Part shown: positions 41,501 through 50,545 of the stretch, piece after piece
How the letters are laid out: every line of letters starts with the position of its first letter
Position numbering within the stretch: the stretch's first letter is position 1
The notes under the pieces: generated by a model
The model's input: the letters and a program-made list of their open reading frames with translations, nothing else
What the model was told of the DNA's origin: nothing
Databases searched by the model: none
Position numbers and translations under genes: made by a program
Assembly: GCA_911728455.2 (NCBI GenBank)
Contig: OU452225.1
Location: forward strand, 10,328,106-10,392,105
Origin: Marthasterias glacialis
Lineage: Eukaryota > Echinodermata > Asteroidea > Forcipulatida > Asteriidae
Length of the DNA: 64,000 bases
Direction: 5' to 3'

Positions 41501-43048
41501 AATGATGACACGGCCTACCGTACGATGACCAAAGATGGCTTGTCTCCTGTGGAGAAGGAAGATGCAAAAGGCGCCTCAGGAGGAGGTTTTGATGGATTTC
41601 AGGAGCTGCTTCCGCGCTCTCAGAGCGAAGGAGGTGCTTCAAACAGCCCAGATCCATACACGCCAATGGCTCTGTTGCTGCCTACTCACGGAGCCAGTTC
41701 CAAGATGGCTAACCATGGGGGTAAAGCTGCCCAGTTTGGAAAGAGACCTCCTAAAGATTGCACTCATGCCAATGACGACAGTGCTGCATACGCCAGTGAT
41801 GGTAGCATATCTAACTACGCCCAGCAAGGACTTGCAGCCAGTTCACCTCCTCGGGATGATGCAGAATCCCCTTACGTGCTTGGAACTAATCCTACGGATT
41901 CTTACAGCCAGGTTGGACTGCGAGACAGAGTCAATCTCCCATCCCCGCTCAATCATCAGTCGCAGAATCAGGCCACTGGAGGATTAGGACCTCACGATGA
42001 GTATCTGAGGATGGGAATTAACGCATCGTCTTCGGACCCTCAGGAGGCGGAGAACGAGGACAGTGATTTTGAGGATTTCCCGTTTATTTTAAATGACGAC
42101 ATTTTGCAAAATATTCCCCGACCGGATTCTCTACAGATCAGTCCCAACTTGAATCACGCTGATTCTCCACTAATGGCACCTTCACCTTTGCCAGTCGCAG
42201 GCATAGACGATTTACAGATCCCCAATTCTATGAGAATGGAATCACCGAACGACGATGTCTTTCTACGCTACGTAGCTGTCCAAGCCGATTCGGAAAGTCT
42301 TGACCTGGATGACCCGGAAACGGAGCAAGAAGGGGACGGATATGTGACTCAAGGAATGATCCCCGACATTCTGAACCCCAGGGTAGATAACAGAAACGCT
42401 CTGAACGTACCAGGACCAACTAACCTTCATTCTGACTATGTTGGTCAGGAGCAACTTAATAACTTTCCCATGCCACAAGCAGAACCTGTCCCCGTCACCA
42501 ATAACCACCCTCAACAGGCGGGAGCCTCGAGTCCAAACGATTATGTCACCTCGGAACAAGTGTTTGACATCAGATCACCTGGTCCAGTATCAAACTCCTG
42601 CAATGAAACCCTTACGAATAGTAACAATAACTGTGAAGGAAGTAGCGATAGTGACGTCTCAGATGATGAGACCAAAGATGCCAGTGAATATATGATCCAA
42701 GGAAATGAGTGTGTTACAGAGGACCATGACGGTGCTAATTCAGTTCATCCGACTTGTGTTGTCCCCGATCGGATCCCTTCTCTCACCCCTCCAAGTCGAC
42801 CCCAAAATGTCGCTCGTGGCAATATCATTACAAATGGGGGAGACTTCACTCCTGAGCTAACAGATGGGGAAGATGTCGTCGGAGACACGGAGGATCAGTG
42901 GGAGGAACAGAGTGGCACACAGGGTGACACACAGGGTGACACACAGGGTGTCACAAAGGGCGAGAGGCAGGACTCAGACGGGGGATATGTAACACATGAT
43001 GAAATGCAGAACATCGCCAGAGTAGCGAGTCCAACTACACAACAGTAA
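29535..43048 (+). CDS. Class I cytokine receptor, gp130/Domeless-like (10 coding exons, 1051 aa)
   Basis: Exons: 29535-29676, 30530-30644, 31843-32009, 32931-33106, 33636-33792, 34543-34628, 35264-35384, 36520-36702, 39046-39185, 41180-43048. All have GT-AG ends and stay in frame (3156 nt). Residues 1 to about 37 are a signal peptide. D1 (48-142) has C57-x9-C67-x-W69 and a second cysteine pair, C100/C105, the cytokine-receptor hallmark. D2 (143-253) is a fibronectin III domain with QSKYS (238-242) in the WSXWS position. D3 (253-383) is another FNIII domain. A TM helix spans about 388-410, then KK and a box-1-like LKFPNITISP (about 417-426). The tail is one exon (430-1051) with YxxQ at 642, 817, 849 and 933, YxxM at 542, 589 and 704, and LRYVAV around 793, suggesting JAK/STAT signalling at the plasma membrane. 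The ligand is unknown. Domain borders are all phase-1 introns. I cannot name a specific ortholog. Confidence 0.88.
29886..30175 (+). repeat. tRNA-derived SINE-like copy in receptor intron 1
   Basis: GGTGGCGTGTGTGTAAGGCGC (A-box-like) and GGTTCGATTCCCGGC (B box) are followed by a long conserved body: TCCTGTGCCA, TCCGGTTTTCCTCCCTCCAGAAAAACCA, CTCCGTGGT and GTAGCCGCGTCCTTCGCCATTCAGCTTCTCA. A second full copy is at 32567-32865 in intron 3, same orientation. Confidence 0.8.
30195..30352 (-). repeat. Partial MITE, GAGCAAGTTCGAT family
   Basis: Sequence from CATGGTCACATCGACGTGACATGACTAGAGTC to TTAACCATTGGTCCTTCATCGAACATGCTC is the reverse complement of the left half of the element at 43619-43951. 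It sits directly after a SINE-like copy in receptor intron 1. Confidence 0.7.
30780..31345. repeat. Degenerate 24-bp tandem repeat in receptor intron 2
   Basis: Units of the form TTATTACAAAATCAAGACACAATG. The first eight or so copies (to about 30960) are well conserved. Later ones become irregular (ATTTCAAAAT.AAGACACAA) up to about 31345, so the array decays in one direction. The 81- and 88-codon frames over it are artefacts of the 24-bp period. Confidence 0.85.
32053..32414. repeat. MITE, CCCCAGCTCAACATTGG family, in receptor intron 3
   Basis: AAAGCCCCAGCTCAACATTGGTAAACTGACTGTAAATG at the left is inverted by CTTACCAATGTTAAGCTGGGGATTT at the right. The interior has GTCTCACTCAGATGAAAACTAATTTTGGATCTTA, also seen in the copy at 47419-47789. 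Confidence 0.85.
32567..32865 (+). repeat. tRNA-derived SINE-like copy in receptor intron 3
   Basis: Second copy of the element at 29886-30175, with B-box-like GGTTCAATTCCCGGCC and the same TTTTCCTCCCTCCAGAAAAACCA body. It ends about 65 bases before receptor exon 4 (32931). Confidence 0.8.
34819..35153. repeat. MITE, CCCCAGCTCAACATTG family, in receptor intron 6
   Basis: Left end AAAACCCCAGCTCAACATTG, right end TTACCAATGTTGAGCTGGGGCTTTAA. It lies between the two exons for the first half of the third FNIII domain and ends about 110 bases before exon 7. Confidence 0.85.
35515..35612 (+). repeat. tRNA-derived SINE-like head
   Basis: ATCGGACTAGCTGTTAAGACATCTGCTCTACAATG then GTAGGTTCGAATCCTTCC. 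A-box-like and B-box sequences resemble the SINE-like copies at 14985 and 63705. Located in receptor intron 7. Confidence 0.5.
36713..37650 (+). repeat. SINE-like element with tandemly amplified tRNA-like head, receptor intron 8
   Basis: About seven copies of a ~102-bp unit (ATGCTCTCTGTCTCTCTTTC and ATGTTGGGGTTTTATAGTGC, then GTGCACTGGACTCAAGCTCT, GGTGTTTCTGATCAGCAG and AGTGTGGGTTTGAGTCCTAG), one of them internally shortened near 37300. The last copy runs into the standard SINE tail GACACTTATGTCATTGAGCAAGACACTT...GGGACGTAAAGC...CAGTGCACTTGTCGGTAAAG. Each unit carries the B-box-like GGGTT(C/T)(C/G)AGTCC. The array starts about 10 bases after the exon 8 donor (36703). The 201-codon frame through it is an artefact. 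Confidence 0.85.
38791..38968. repeat. MITE, AAGGCTGGTTTATAGTC family
   Basis: TAAAGGCTGGTTTATAGTCGGTCGCGCGA at the left pairs with TGTCGCGACCAACTATAAGCCAGCCTTA at the right. Internal GCAGTTTATAGTC / GACTGCAA also mirror each other. Ends about 75 bases before receptor exon 9. Confidence 0.85.
39360..39520 (+). repeat. tRNA-derived SINE-like copy
   Basis: AGGTGGCCTGGTGGTCACACATGTGCTCTAGAATGGCAAAGGTTGTGGGTTCGAATTCC followed by a tail with TACTGAGTATACAGTGCTTAACACACATTGGTG, similar to the copy at 14985-15122. Receptor intron 9. Confidence 0.6.
39698..39936. repeat. MITE, TAGAGTGCCGAAGG family
   Basis: TAGAGTGCCGAAGGTGCAAGATGGG at the left and CCCATCTTGCGCCTTCGGCACTCTA at the right are inverted with one mismatch. 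The inner arms GCCATTTCAGCAAGT / ACTTGCTGAAATGGC and ACAATAGATC / GATCTATTGT also pair. Receptor intron 9. Confidence 0.9.
40575..40755 (-). repeat. tRNA-derived SINE-like copy (minus orientation)
   Basis: Minus strand reads GGCCGAGCGGTTTAGTGCATCAGACTCAAGTTCTGGTGG, B box GGTTTGAATCCCGGTC, then ATGACACTTGTGTCCTTGAGCAAGACACTTAACTATAATTG. Same family as 27905-28180 and as the amplified heads at 36713-37650. Confidence 0.75.
40806..40937. repeat. MITE, GGCTACGGCTACGG family (copy 2)
   Basis: TTTGGATTGGCAGCTACGGCTACGGCTACGGCTGGATTGCCACATCATCATGCGTTGAAGTATAGGA...CCAAGCCGTAGCTTCCAATTCGGAT. Same internal sequence as 3641-3757. Receptor intron 9. Confidence 0.75.
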
Positions 43049-43618
43049 TCAACACAGTTATCTGTATATACATAAACATGAAAATATGTCTTGTACAATG
43101 TTGTATATTTTACAAGTTCAAAGTGCTTAAACCGAAGAAGTCTTTTTCACATAATTGTTGCTTGGAAGAAGCAAGTTTATATTTACATGTACAGTGTACG
43201 AGTACCCATTAGTTGTTATGCCTACAAAAACCCCGTGTTCATTTCATTGGATTTGGTAGTTAAGGGCTAGTGAAAGCGATTAATGTTTCGTCCGTGATTT
43301 TGTACACATTGTATCAGGCTTTCTTTGATTGCAGCAATCAAAATAAGAGTTGATGATTTATGGGGTCTTCAGTATGCTTTTTATCGATTTCAAGAGAATT
43401 TCAGACACAAGATATTTTTCTGAGTGTGTTTTTCATGACTGAAGTAGTTCATGCAGGTTGAATTCAGTCAATTAAGCTTGAAATATGGCTTGCTACCAGT
43501 AAGAACGACGTAATTGGCATTGCAAATTTTCTACCAGTGCAGGGAAACTTTTGCAACTGGCACGTGATTAATATGCAAATTCGGTCTCAGGCGTTTAGTG
43601 TGTGTAATAGTCTATTCT

Positions 43619-43951
43619 ATGAGCAAGTTCGATCAAGGACCAATGGTTAACTAGTGGTTGGTTAGTGACGTACGTAGCACTTGCACACTAAAGTTGAAGT
43701 GCAAACGACTCTAGTCATGTCACGTCCACGCGACCATGAGAAAATTGCGAAATCAACGTTATCACTCTACTGATAAGTGGTACCCTGTGCATTGTGCTTA
43801 TGAAACAGCTATTGGTAACCTGTGATGCGACCAACCTCTATAGGCTGGGCGTGAATAGTCGACTAGACTAGTCCAACCATCGTTGACAAGCGTGAGTTCG
43901 ATCAGAGTAGTCGAACTATGGTTAACTTTGGTCCTTGATCGAACTTGCTCT
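43619..43951. repeat. MITE, AGAGCAAGTTCGATCAAGG family
   Basis: GAGCAAGTTCGATCAAGGACCAATGGTTAAC at the left pairs with GGTTAACTTTGGTCCTTGATCGAACTTGCTC at the right. Part of the left half recurs in reverse at 30195-30352. Confidence 0.85.
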
Positions 43952-45759
43952 ATATTTGCTGCTGTTATAACTCCTAACATAAACACAGGCCTGTTATTAT
44001 GAAATTAACTATTATGAAGATATTAATTTAAATTTAAAAAAGCTATTTTTATGGATTGAAGAAAGTTACAAGCTTTCATGTTTAGGCTAATTCATTGCAC
44101 AAGTATATCCGCCAGTGATAATTAACACTAAAACTAAGACTGAAATATTGTCTGTGATCCTGACATTATCTCACTGACATCAGCTATGTACAAACATTTT
44201 TGCATTTGACATGCATCTTGTGCATTGTCAGGAGATCAAAACCAATTGTTTTACTCATTTTTCAAAAACCATATCATTTCAAGCACAAACATTTCAAGGG
44301 GAAGTTTCCCACCATGACCATCTTTATACTGTGAAAGTTATGTACAAATATGTGACCGTTTATATTTTCTTTCTCCCCGATGTTTGTCCACACCCTTTTA
44401 GAAAGGTGACTTTTTTAAAAAGGGATGAATTTTCGCTGAATTTAGATCGTTTGATATCTGCCTGGTGAAAAATAGTGTTTCAGATGTAAAGAAATCCTGC
44501 ACATTGATTCCCCTTCTGTAGTGATTTCAGTGGTTTTTTCGTAAACTATTTTTCTATTTGCACGCAGACAGTGTGTTTGTTTTCCCTTTACGTCGGATTA
44601 TCTGATAAAAAATAGTAAAAGGGCGTAACAAGAGCACTGTAAAGGGGCTTGTTTAGGAAAAGTGAACATTTTTCATCGGCAAGAAGTACCCCCCTAGAAA
44701 AAATGGCGCACCCCTTGTGCCCCCCCCTTAAGATTTTACCCTCGTTTCGCCACTGGTTATCAAAAGGTGGATATGCCATCATGTGAACAAACCTCCAAAA
44801 AAATTTGGATCCTCGTTTCCTTTTTGCCAATGACCGTCACCCTTGGACATTGTAAGGGACAAGCTGACCATTGTCCTTGTTGATTGGTTCGTAGTGTAGT
44901 ATTATTTAACCCAACTGGATGCTACATACAGACTAATAATGAAAAAACATAAAAAAAAACCTGATTTTTAGTAAACTACAATGAGAAAATTCACACTGAA
45001 CACACAATTCCAAAAAATTCAAGGCCCCTTTTTTTATAACATACAATAATCTATAGACCCAACATTTACATCAAGTATTTAATATAATATTATTTTTTAC
45101 ATATTTATCTTAAACTCCTATATGAATATTGCAGATAAAGGAAATATAACCTCTATTTCAATAAAGATGCTAAGCACTTTGTTTTGCTAAGTACAGTAAA
45201 ATCTTGCTTATCAGAAACATGTTACCAGCCAAAATGGCATAAAATTGTTGTTATTGTGCTCCGGTGCCCTGCTTAAATTTTTTGCTGCAAGATGTCTTCT
45301 GTTGAACAGATTTGTGAAATTGGGTCTTGGACACAAGGAAAATTGGCTGTAATTAATTGGTGGTGTTATTTTCAAAAAACAAAATAATAAATAAACGTCA
45401 ACATGTTCGAAAGTGAATCCTGACTTTCTGAAAAGGTTTATATCAGGGTAGTATGACCTTTATTTTTAGCGACGTGTTAGGCCATGCCCCAATTAGCGGC
45501 TGTCGCTTGACACGTGGGCATGTGTTGAATAAAGCAGCAGCCTGAACAACAGCTATACAACTCTAGCCACAGCCACCAACGGGAAACCGGTCCTTTTCCA
45601 TTGTTCTCGGCGATGAAAACAATGGAAAAGGACAAGTCTGTGGGACGCCCGCTATCGTCTCAAAAGTCTCACATTCAGGATAACGGTCATAATTCCCCAT
45701 CCATTGATATTGACCCCTTTGCACGCACGGCACACGCGGTGACTGTGCCACGCTCACCA

Positions 45760-45932
45760 TAGACCTTATGCACGTGACGTCATTTGAGTAGGGCGCCCTC
45801 GTCTAGAGGTCAAAATGAGATTGTTCATTGGCCAATCCTGTGCGCCGCGCGTACAAATCTCTGCGTTTCCATTGTTACATCATCGATTTACCTCTAAGAT
45901 GGCGGCGTGATGACGTCAATGCATAAAGTCTA
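45760..45932. repeat. MITE, TAGACCTTATGCA family (copy 1)
   Basis: TAGACCTTATGCACGTGACGTCATTTGAG at the left and GATGACGTCAATGCATAAAGTCTA at the right are inverted ends. The body (GGGCGCCCTCGTCTAGAGGTCAAAATGAG, CATTGGCCAATCCTGTGCG) is repeated in opposite orientation at 51565-51738. CpG-rich with CRE-like TGACGTCA motifs. Confidence 0.9.
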
Positions 45933-46329
45933 TTGTGGGAGTTGGACAACGCGCGTGCACACTTACATTTTGGTTGGCAAAATTTTGGGAACAGTGCGCC
46001 CTTTTGCACAGGACTTATGGAAGCGTGACGCGTACGCGCTTTGTGCGTCTGCTTTCTGCACATTTCTATGGCGTTTGCCAACCAACAGGGTCTGTACGCA
46101 TGCGTGAATGTAATTAGCATGTTTCATGGGAAAGGTCCATTAATTGCACTTCACTGTATTACCAGGCGTGCAACTTTGAAATTGCAAAAAAAAAAAAAAA
46201 AAAAAAAAAAAACAGGAAAGAGCCGAACATCCCAAAATTTTTACTGTTTTTCAGTTTTCTATGACATCAAAAATGAAGAAAAAAGAAGAAATCGGCTGAT
46301 CCGCTGAAAAGTTGCATGCCTGTGTAATG

Positions 46330-47408
46330 ACGTGTCTTTATCAGTATCCATAGTGATATCATCATGGTAACAGTTGCCATGGAAGTGTAGCATCAGCCAT
46401 GACTAAACCCGACCGTAGTTTTTGAGCTCAATATTAATTGGAATTAAAAACAGCTGTGGGGTTAATTTCATAAAGCTGGTCAGCCGGCAGACTTGCTAAG
46501 CAGTTTCAATCATTTGCTCAGCAGACAGGTTACCAGCCAAATTAACACGTGGTGTGTGGATGTGTGCGTGAGGGGTTCCCTGTTAAATTCTGCTTAGCAA
46601 ATTAGTATTAGTGGTTAGCAAGAATTTTGAAAGTCGCCGGGGTTCCGTCGCAGCTGTCACTGCTACTTATTGAGTAAAAATTAATGTTTTGGATGTATTG
46701 TAATTTGATGTGTTTTCCCCCACTTAAGTGGAAATAAATAAATAAATGGAAATAAATCATAAGGAAGGGAAGTGACACATGAAGTTGTCAATCTGAGTAC
46801 AAATGTTTCGTAAAAAAAACACGTAGATTTCCGTGTAACTGGAAGGTTCTTTTGTTGACTTGTGTATCGTATAAAGATTTGTAAACAATAGAAAACAAAG
46901 ACATTTAATTTGAAATCTAAAATGTTTGTTGTGAAACGTCATGCACAGAGAAATGCTTCAGATTGTATAGAATAACTTATCACAAGTTGAAGCTATTAAA
47001 TAACGTTTGGAGCACCAACGTTGCTCTGTTTCACATGAAATTGTCTCAACCTGAAAGTCCACTGCGAATTCGGCTGAACACAAAGTATCCTTGCTGAATG
47101 TAATTGTTTTTCCCTTTTTTTATCAACATCTCCTGAGAGAGACTTTGATCTAAAAAGTCACCGGGAACGCGCCACAAAATAGGTAGCGTGTCTGAAAAAA
47201 GTCAAATGATGAGGTTAGAAACATTGTTGCCATTTGTTACTTTTTAGGTTCAATCAAAGATGGGCTTAACAATACAAGATTTACTTGATTAAACAGGGCC
47301 ATAATTTTAAATTTTGTACAAAATTATTTTAATATGAAAAACATAGTAAAAATGGCTGCAAAATTGAATGTCCCTGCAATTGTAATATGTCTGTGTGTGT
47401 ATATATAG
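46330..47408. repeat. ~1.1-kb dispersed repeat, copy B
   Basis: Collinear, same-orientation copy of 19661-20766, with small indels such as the shortened CATCATGG-TAACAGTTGCCATGGAAGTG and an added AAATAAATAAATGGAA run. Together with copy A it flanks the receptor gene and the intervening DNA. Confidence 0.9.
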
Positions 47409-47418
47409 CGATATATCT

Positions 47419-47789
47419 TAAAGCCCCAGCAGCTCAACATTGGTATAAAGAAAAAAAACATAAATGTCAGAGATTTACATATACCTTACATGGTATCAAG
47501 GTTACGATGGTAGAAAACTTTCCTGGAAAGAATTTATGTCTGAAGTGTTTTGATATAATAAATGAAATAAGATCCAAAATTAGTTTTCGTCTCACTCAGT
47601 GAGACGAAAATTCTGCCTATAGGAATGCGTACAAAAATGCTGTGCATTTTTACCGTTTTCTTGCAAATGAAACCATGAAATAAGCTGACATTTTCACAGG
47701 TTGGTTTTATTACAAATATCTTGATTTTTTGTGTGCAAAGAATGGAAGCATTCACAGTCAGTTTACCAATGTTGAGCTGGGGCTTTAAA
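47419..47789. repeat. MITE, CCCCAGCTCAACATTGG family, copy 4
   Basis: AAAGCCCCAGCAGCTCAACATTGGTA at the left is inverted by TTACCAATGTTGAGCTGGGGCTTTA at the right. It follows copy B of the 1.1-kb repeat by about 10 bases. Confidence 0.85.
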
Positions 47790-49259
47790 TGATATGACAA
47801 ACGAAACAATTTGAAACCACGATGACTGCACATGAGGATGACAAATAAAATTGTTCAACTGATAAAGGTCTTTTCAAGAAATATAAATATTTGCCCACGT
47901 GTTGTTTATGTAATAGTGGTTTATATTTTTTCAATTGAATTTTGGCAAGTACCTTTTTATGCTAAATATCATTTTAATTTAGCACACACAAAAAAAACCG
48001 AGTTGGCCTTGTTGTGGACACAATTTCCTGCGAATTATAAAGTCACTGATGGACACACTTTTGATGACATTTGGGTTTTTAATATTCAATGAGGAGTAAG
48101 CTTTCACGTCAAAAGTTTTTAATTTACAGTTGGTTTTAGGATTTGAATTTGTGCATGCCGGTGAAGACACACTCTAGTATGGTTTGCGGTAAAGCCATGT
48201 ACATGAAGTAATTCCCCCTCTCTACGAGTTGTTGTGGTTCTGAAAAGAGCCGTTGGTGTAACTCAACACTCCATCAGTATTTTCTGAGCGTCTTTTTCTT
48301 CTAGTAGAGAGTGATATTTCTTGTGCATGCATGGTGTCAACGCAAACCTGTAGAGTTTCAATCATTACCGATCATGTAGCTACGGAGCTTGAAAAGCGCC
48401 ATCCGACAACTCCGTGATGGCCGTATATATACTCTAACTGAGTGCTAAATTCCATAATTTTGTCATGGCCATCAACAGCACCATTCCATCACCTAACTGA
48501 CGTATAATGGCCCTGACCTGCTATCTAGTCAGTACAATAAAGATCATTGGTAGAAAGTCCGAATCTGTCAATCACCCCACACTCATTTCGTTTAGAAAAA
48601 AAAACTTTTCTTAATCGATCTATATAGTTCCAGTGTTGTATAATTATTCATACTCCCCGTGAATGAAGAAGATAAACAATCCCTTAATTGTAATACTTTT
48701 TGTAAGAAGAGTGTCTTGCTTTTTGTCTTATAAACCATTGTAATTTCGAGTCAAGGACAATGAACCTCTACCGCCAGGCCTTCATTAAAAGTAGGCCTAT
48801 ATTCAATTTATGATGTCGAACCTTTACATCGACGTGTGTATTTAGAGCAAACTACAGATCGTCTTTTCAAATAAGCCAGGGTAGCTACAATTTGAATATC
48901 TATTGAAGAACACTCCTGTAAAAGTAACAATATTGTTCCCCGGGCATTGAGGGAGAGGACAATGTGCATCTCCATATGTTGAAATAGCTTTATTTCGGAT
49001 TCGGCTGTATTTCTACCTTCGTGGTTAAATTCGTAATTATTCAGATTACAGTGCCACACAGGCAAGCTTGACTGGGCAGACTTTGTTGTCCAGTTTCGAC
49101 ATTCACGTTTTATTCCTCAGTTGAGTGAGTTGACCTCGCAGTAGAGGGATGGTTGGGAAAAGGTCACCGAACGTTCCAACCAATCACAATGCTATGCCCC
49201 CAATTCCATCAGTCCAATGAATATTTATGAGAAAGCTTTAAGGCGTTGCCAGCGACTGC

Positions 49260-49364
49260 TGTTGGACAGTAATATCGATGCATGTCTTACACGTGTACGC
49301 TGAACATCTGCTGGGCCCAGTCACTGAAAGCTGGTAGTCAGAAACCTCGGCGGACTGAACTTTC
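49260..49364 (+). promoter_or_regulatory. Candidate first (non-coding) exon of the second calcyphosin-type gene
   Basis: Sequence ends in a consensus donor, CTTTC|GTAAGTATAT (49364/49365). A matching acceptor, TTCTTTTGTATACACAG, ends at 50509, 36 bases before the ATG at 50546. This would give a spliced 5' UTR, with the promoter in the region just upstream (CCAATCACAATG at about 49180-49191). The 5' end position is a guess. Confidence 0.4.
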
Positions 49365-49854
49365 GTAAGTATATGTCTCATTTCCTCTGTAAATTTCAGG
49401 TTGACAGCAAATTGTTGTAAAGTATATGTTGTTTAATTCTGGCATGCTTTTACATTATCTGCAAACGAGACAATGTAAAAGAGCGGTCAAGTTAGTAATA
49501 CTTAGTAATACTGACAGTGGGACTATAAACCCTCCCGGTGTCATGATAGTAACATTTAAGCATACACTCCTTCATCTGGTATGCTTTACTCTCTTTGAAT
49601 CAATATAAAGTACAGCATTAGTAAATTATGACAAACTGGTGGCCCCTGGAGGGACACACACGACCTAAATCTTGACGTAAGATCATCATGGAAAAAACTC
49701 ACGACTTTCCTCAATTCACGAAATTTGAAGACAGATTTCATGGTGGTCTGCGCGACCTAGTTTCCCCCCCAAAGTCACGAAATTTGACGTCAAATTTCAT
49801 GTCTGCGACTTTACCCCCATTGCACCAAAGACTTCAGTCATAACAACTAAAATA

Positions 49855-50440
49855 AGGGGTGAAGCCCACGCCCCTAAAAGGGGAAAACGGCGCGCGTCGA
49901 TCGATGCGCGCGGGTGGGGTTCATCGTGCAAACCCAATGTGCAACTTCATGCGCTTAGTTTCTTTGGACAAATCTCTTGATATTTGGCTTGTGTTATTAT
50001 GGCCATTGTTATATGAAAAATGCCACCAAGGTGTGTTTTTGCTGGTTGTAACACTACTAAAGATGGGGTTTCAGTCTGCACAGATTCCCATCAGATCCAA
50101 AATACCGACGCATTTGGACCGCTGCATGCAGTTAACCATGCCGGTGCTAACAAAAAATGGTCTGGAATGTCCATTGCGTTTACATTGTCATTGGTGCCTT
50201 GATCTACGAAAGCACGTCACCAGGCGATATCGAAACGGGTTATATGAATTTTGAGGGGTAAATTCAAAGGTAATAACTCTCAACAAACTCGTAAAAATAG
50301 CAAATATTATTTCTATTAAACCAAGCCTGAAAAAATGTACATGTAATGTGAAAAATACCACTTCATGTGACCTTTTTACTCGTGGGAGCAGAACGATGTC
50401 AAATGGGCGTGGCTTACGCTGAAATCACGTCACACTTACC
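49855..50440 (+). pseudogene. Possible THAP-domain transposon remnant
   Basis: From 50020 a frame begins MPPRCVFAGCNTTKDGVSV and continues with a KKWSG.S block. A start MP..C...GC....GVS and a later W.G..S are typical of THAP zinc fingers, but the expected FP and downstream CxxHF are not cleanly present, and the frame ends after 60 codons. It is bordered by roughly inverted GTGAAGCCCACGCCCC (49859) and GGGCGTGGCTTAC (50404), suggesting a non-autonomous element. Weak call. Confidence 0.35.
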
Positions 50441-50545
50441 AACAAGTAAATAAAATGTTTTCATGGAATGATTTTCGTTTGGTATAGATCTGTTCTTTTG
50501 TATACACAGTGTAAGAAACGGCTATTTCATTAACAAATCAGCACA

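Larger units (their letters stand above)
43049..49259. other. Intergenic region, receptor 3' UTR then MITE-rich DNA
   Basis: The receptor 3' UTR starts here, but its end is uncertain. The first clear AATAAA that I see is at 45160-45165, beyond a MITE, and another pair lies near 45388-45396. The remainder holds the elements listed separately plus a poly-A tract near 46186-46211 and a small inverted CCTTTTCCATTGTT / AACAATGGAAAAGG at about 45591-45630. No coding exon recognised. Confidence 0.5.

Noticed and set aside
41535-41987. 150-codon frame overlapping the receptor tail
   Set aside because: Alternative frame of a real coding exon. No recognisable domain.
41147-43048. Separate single-exon gene starting at the ATG at 41147
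   Set aside because: That ATG lies in the intron before a clear acceptor (CTTTCACAG at 41179). The frame joins the TM exon in phase 0, so this is the receptor's last exon.
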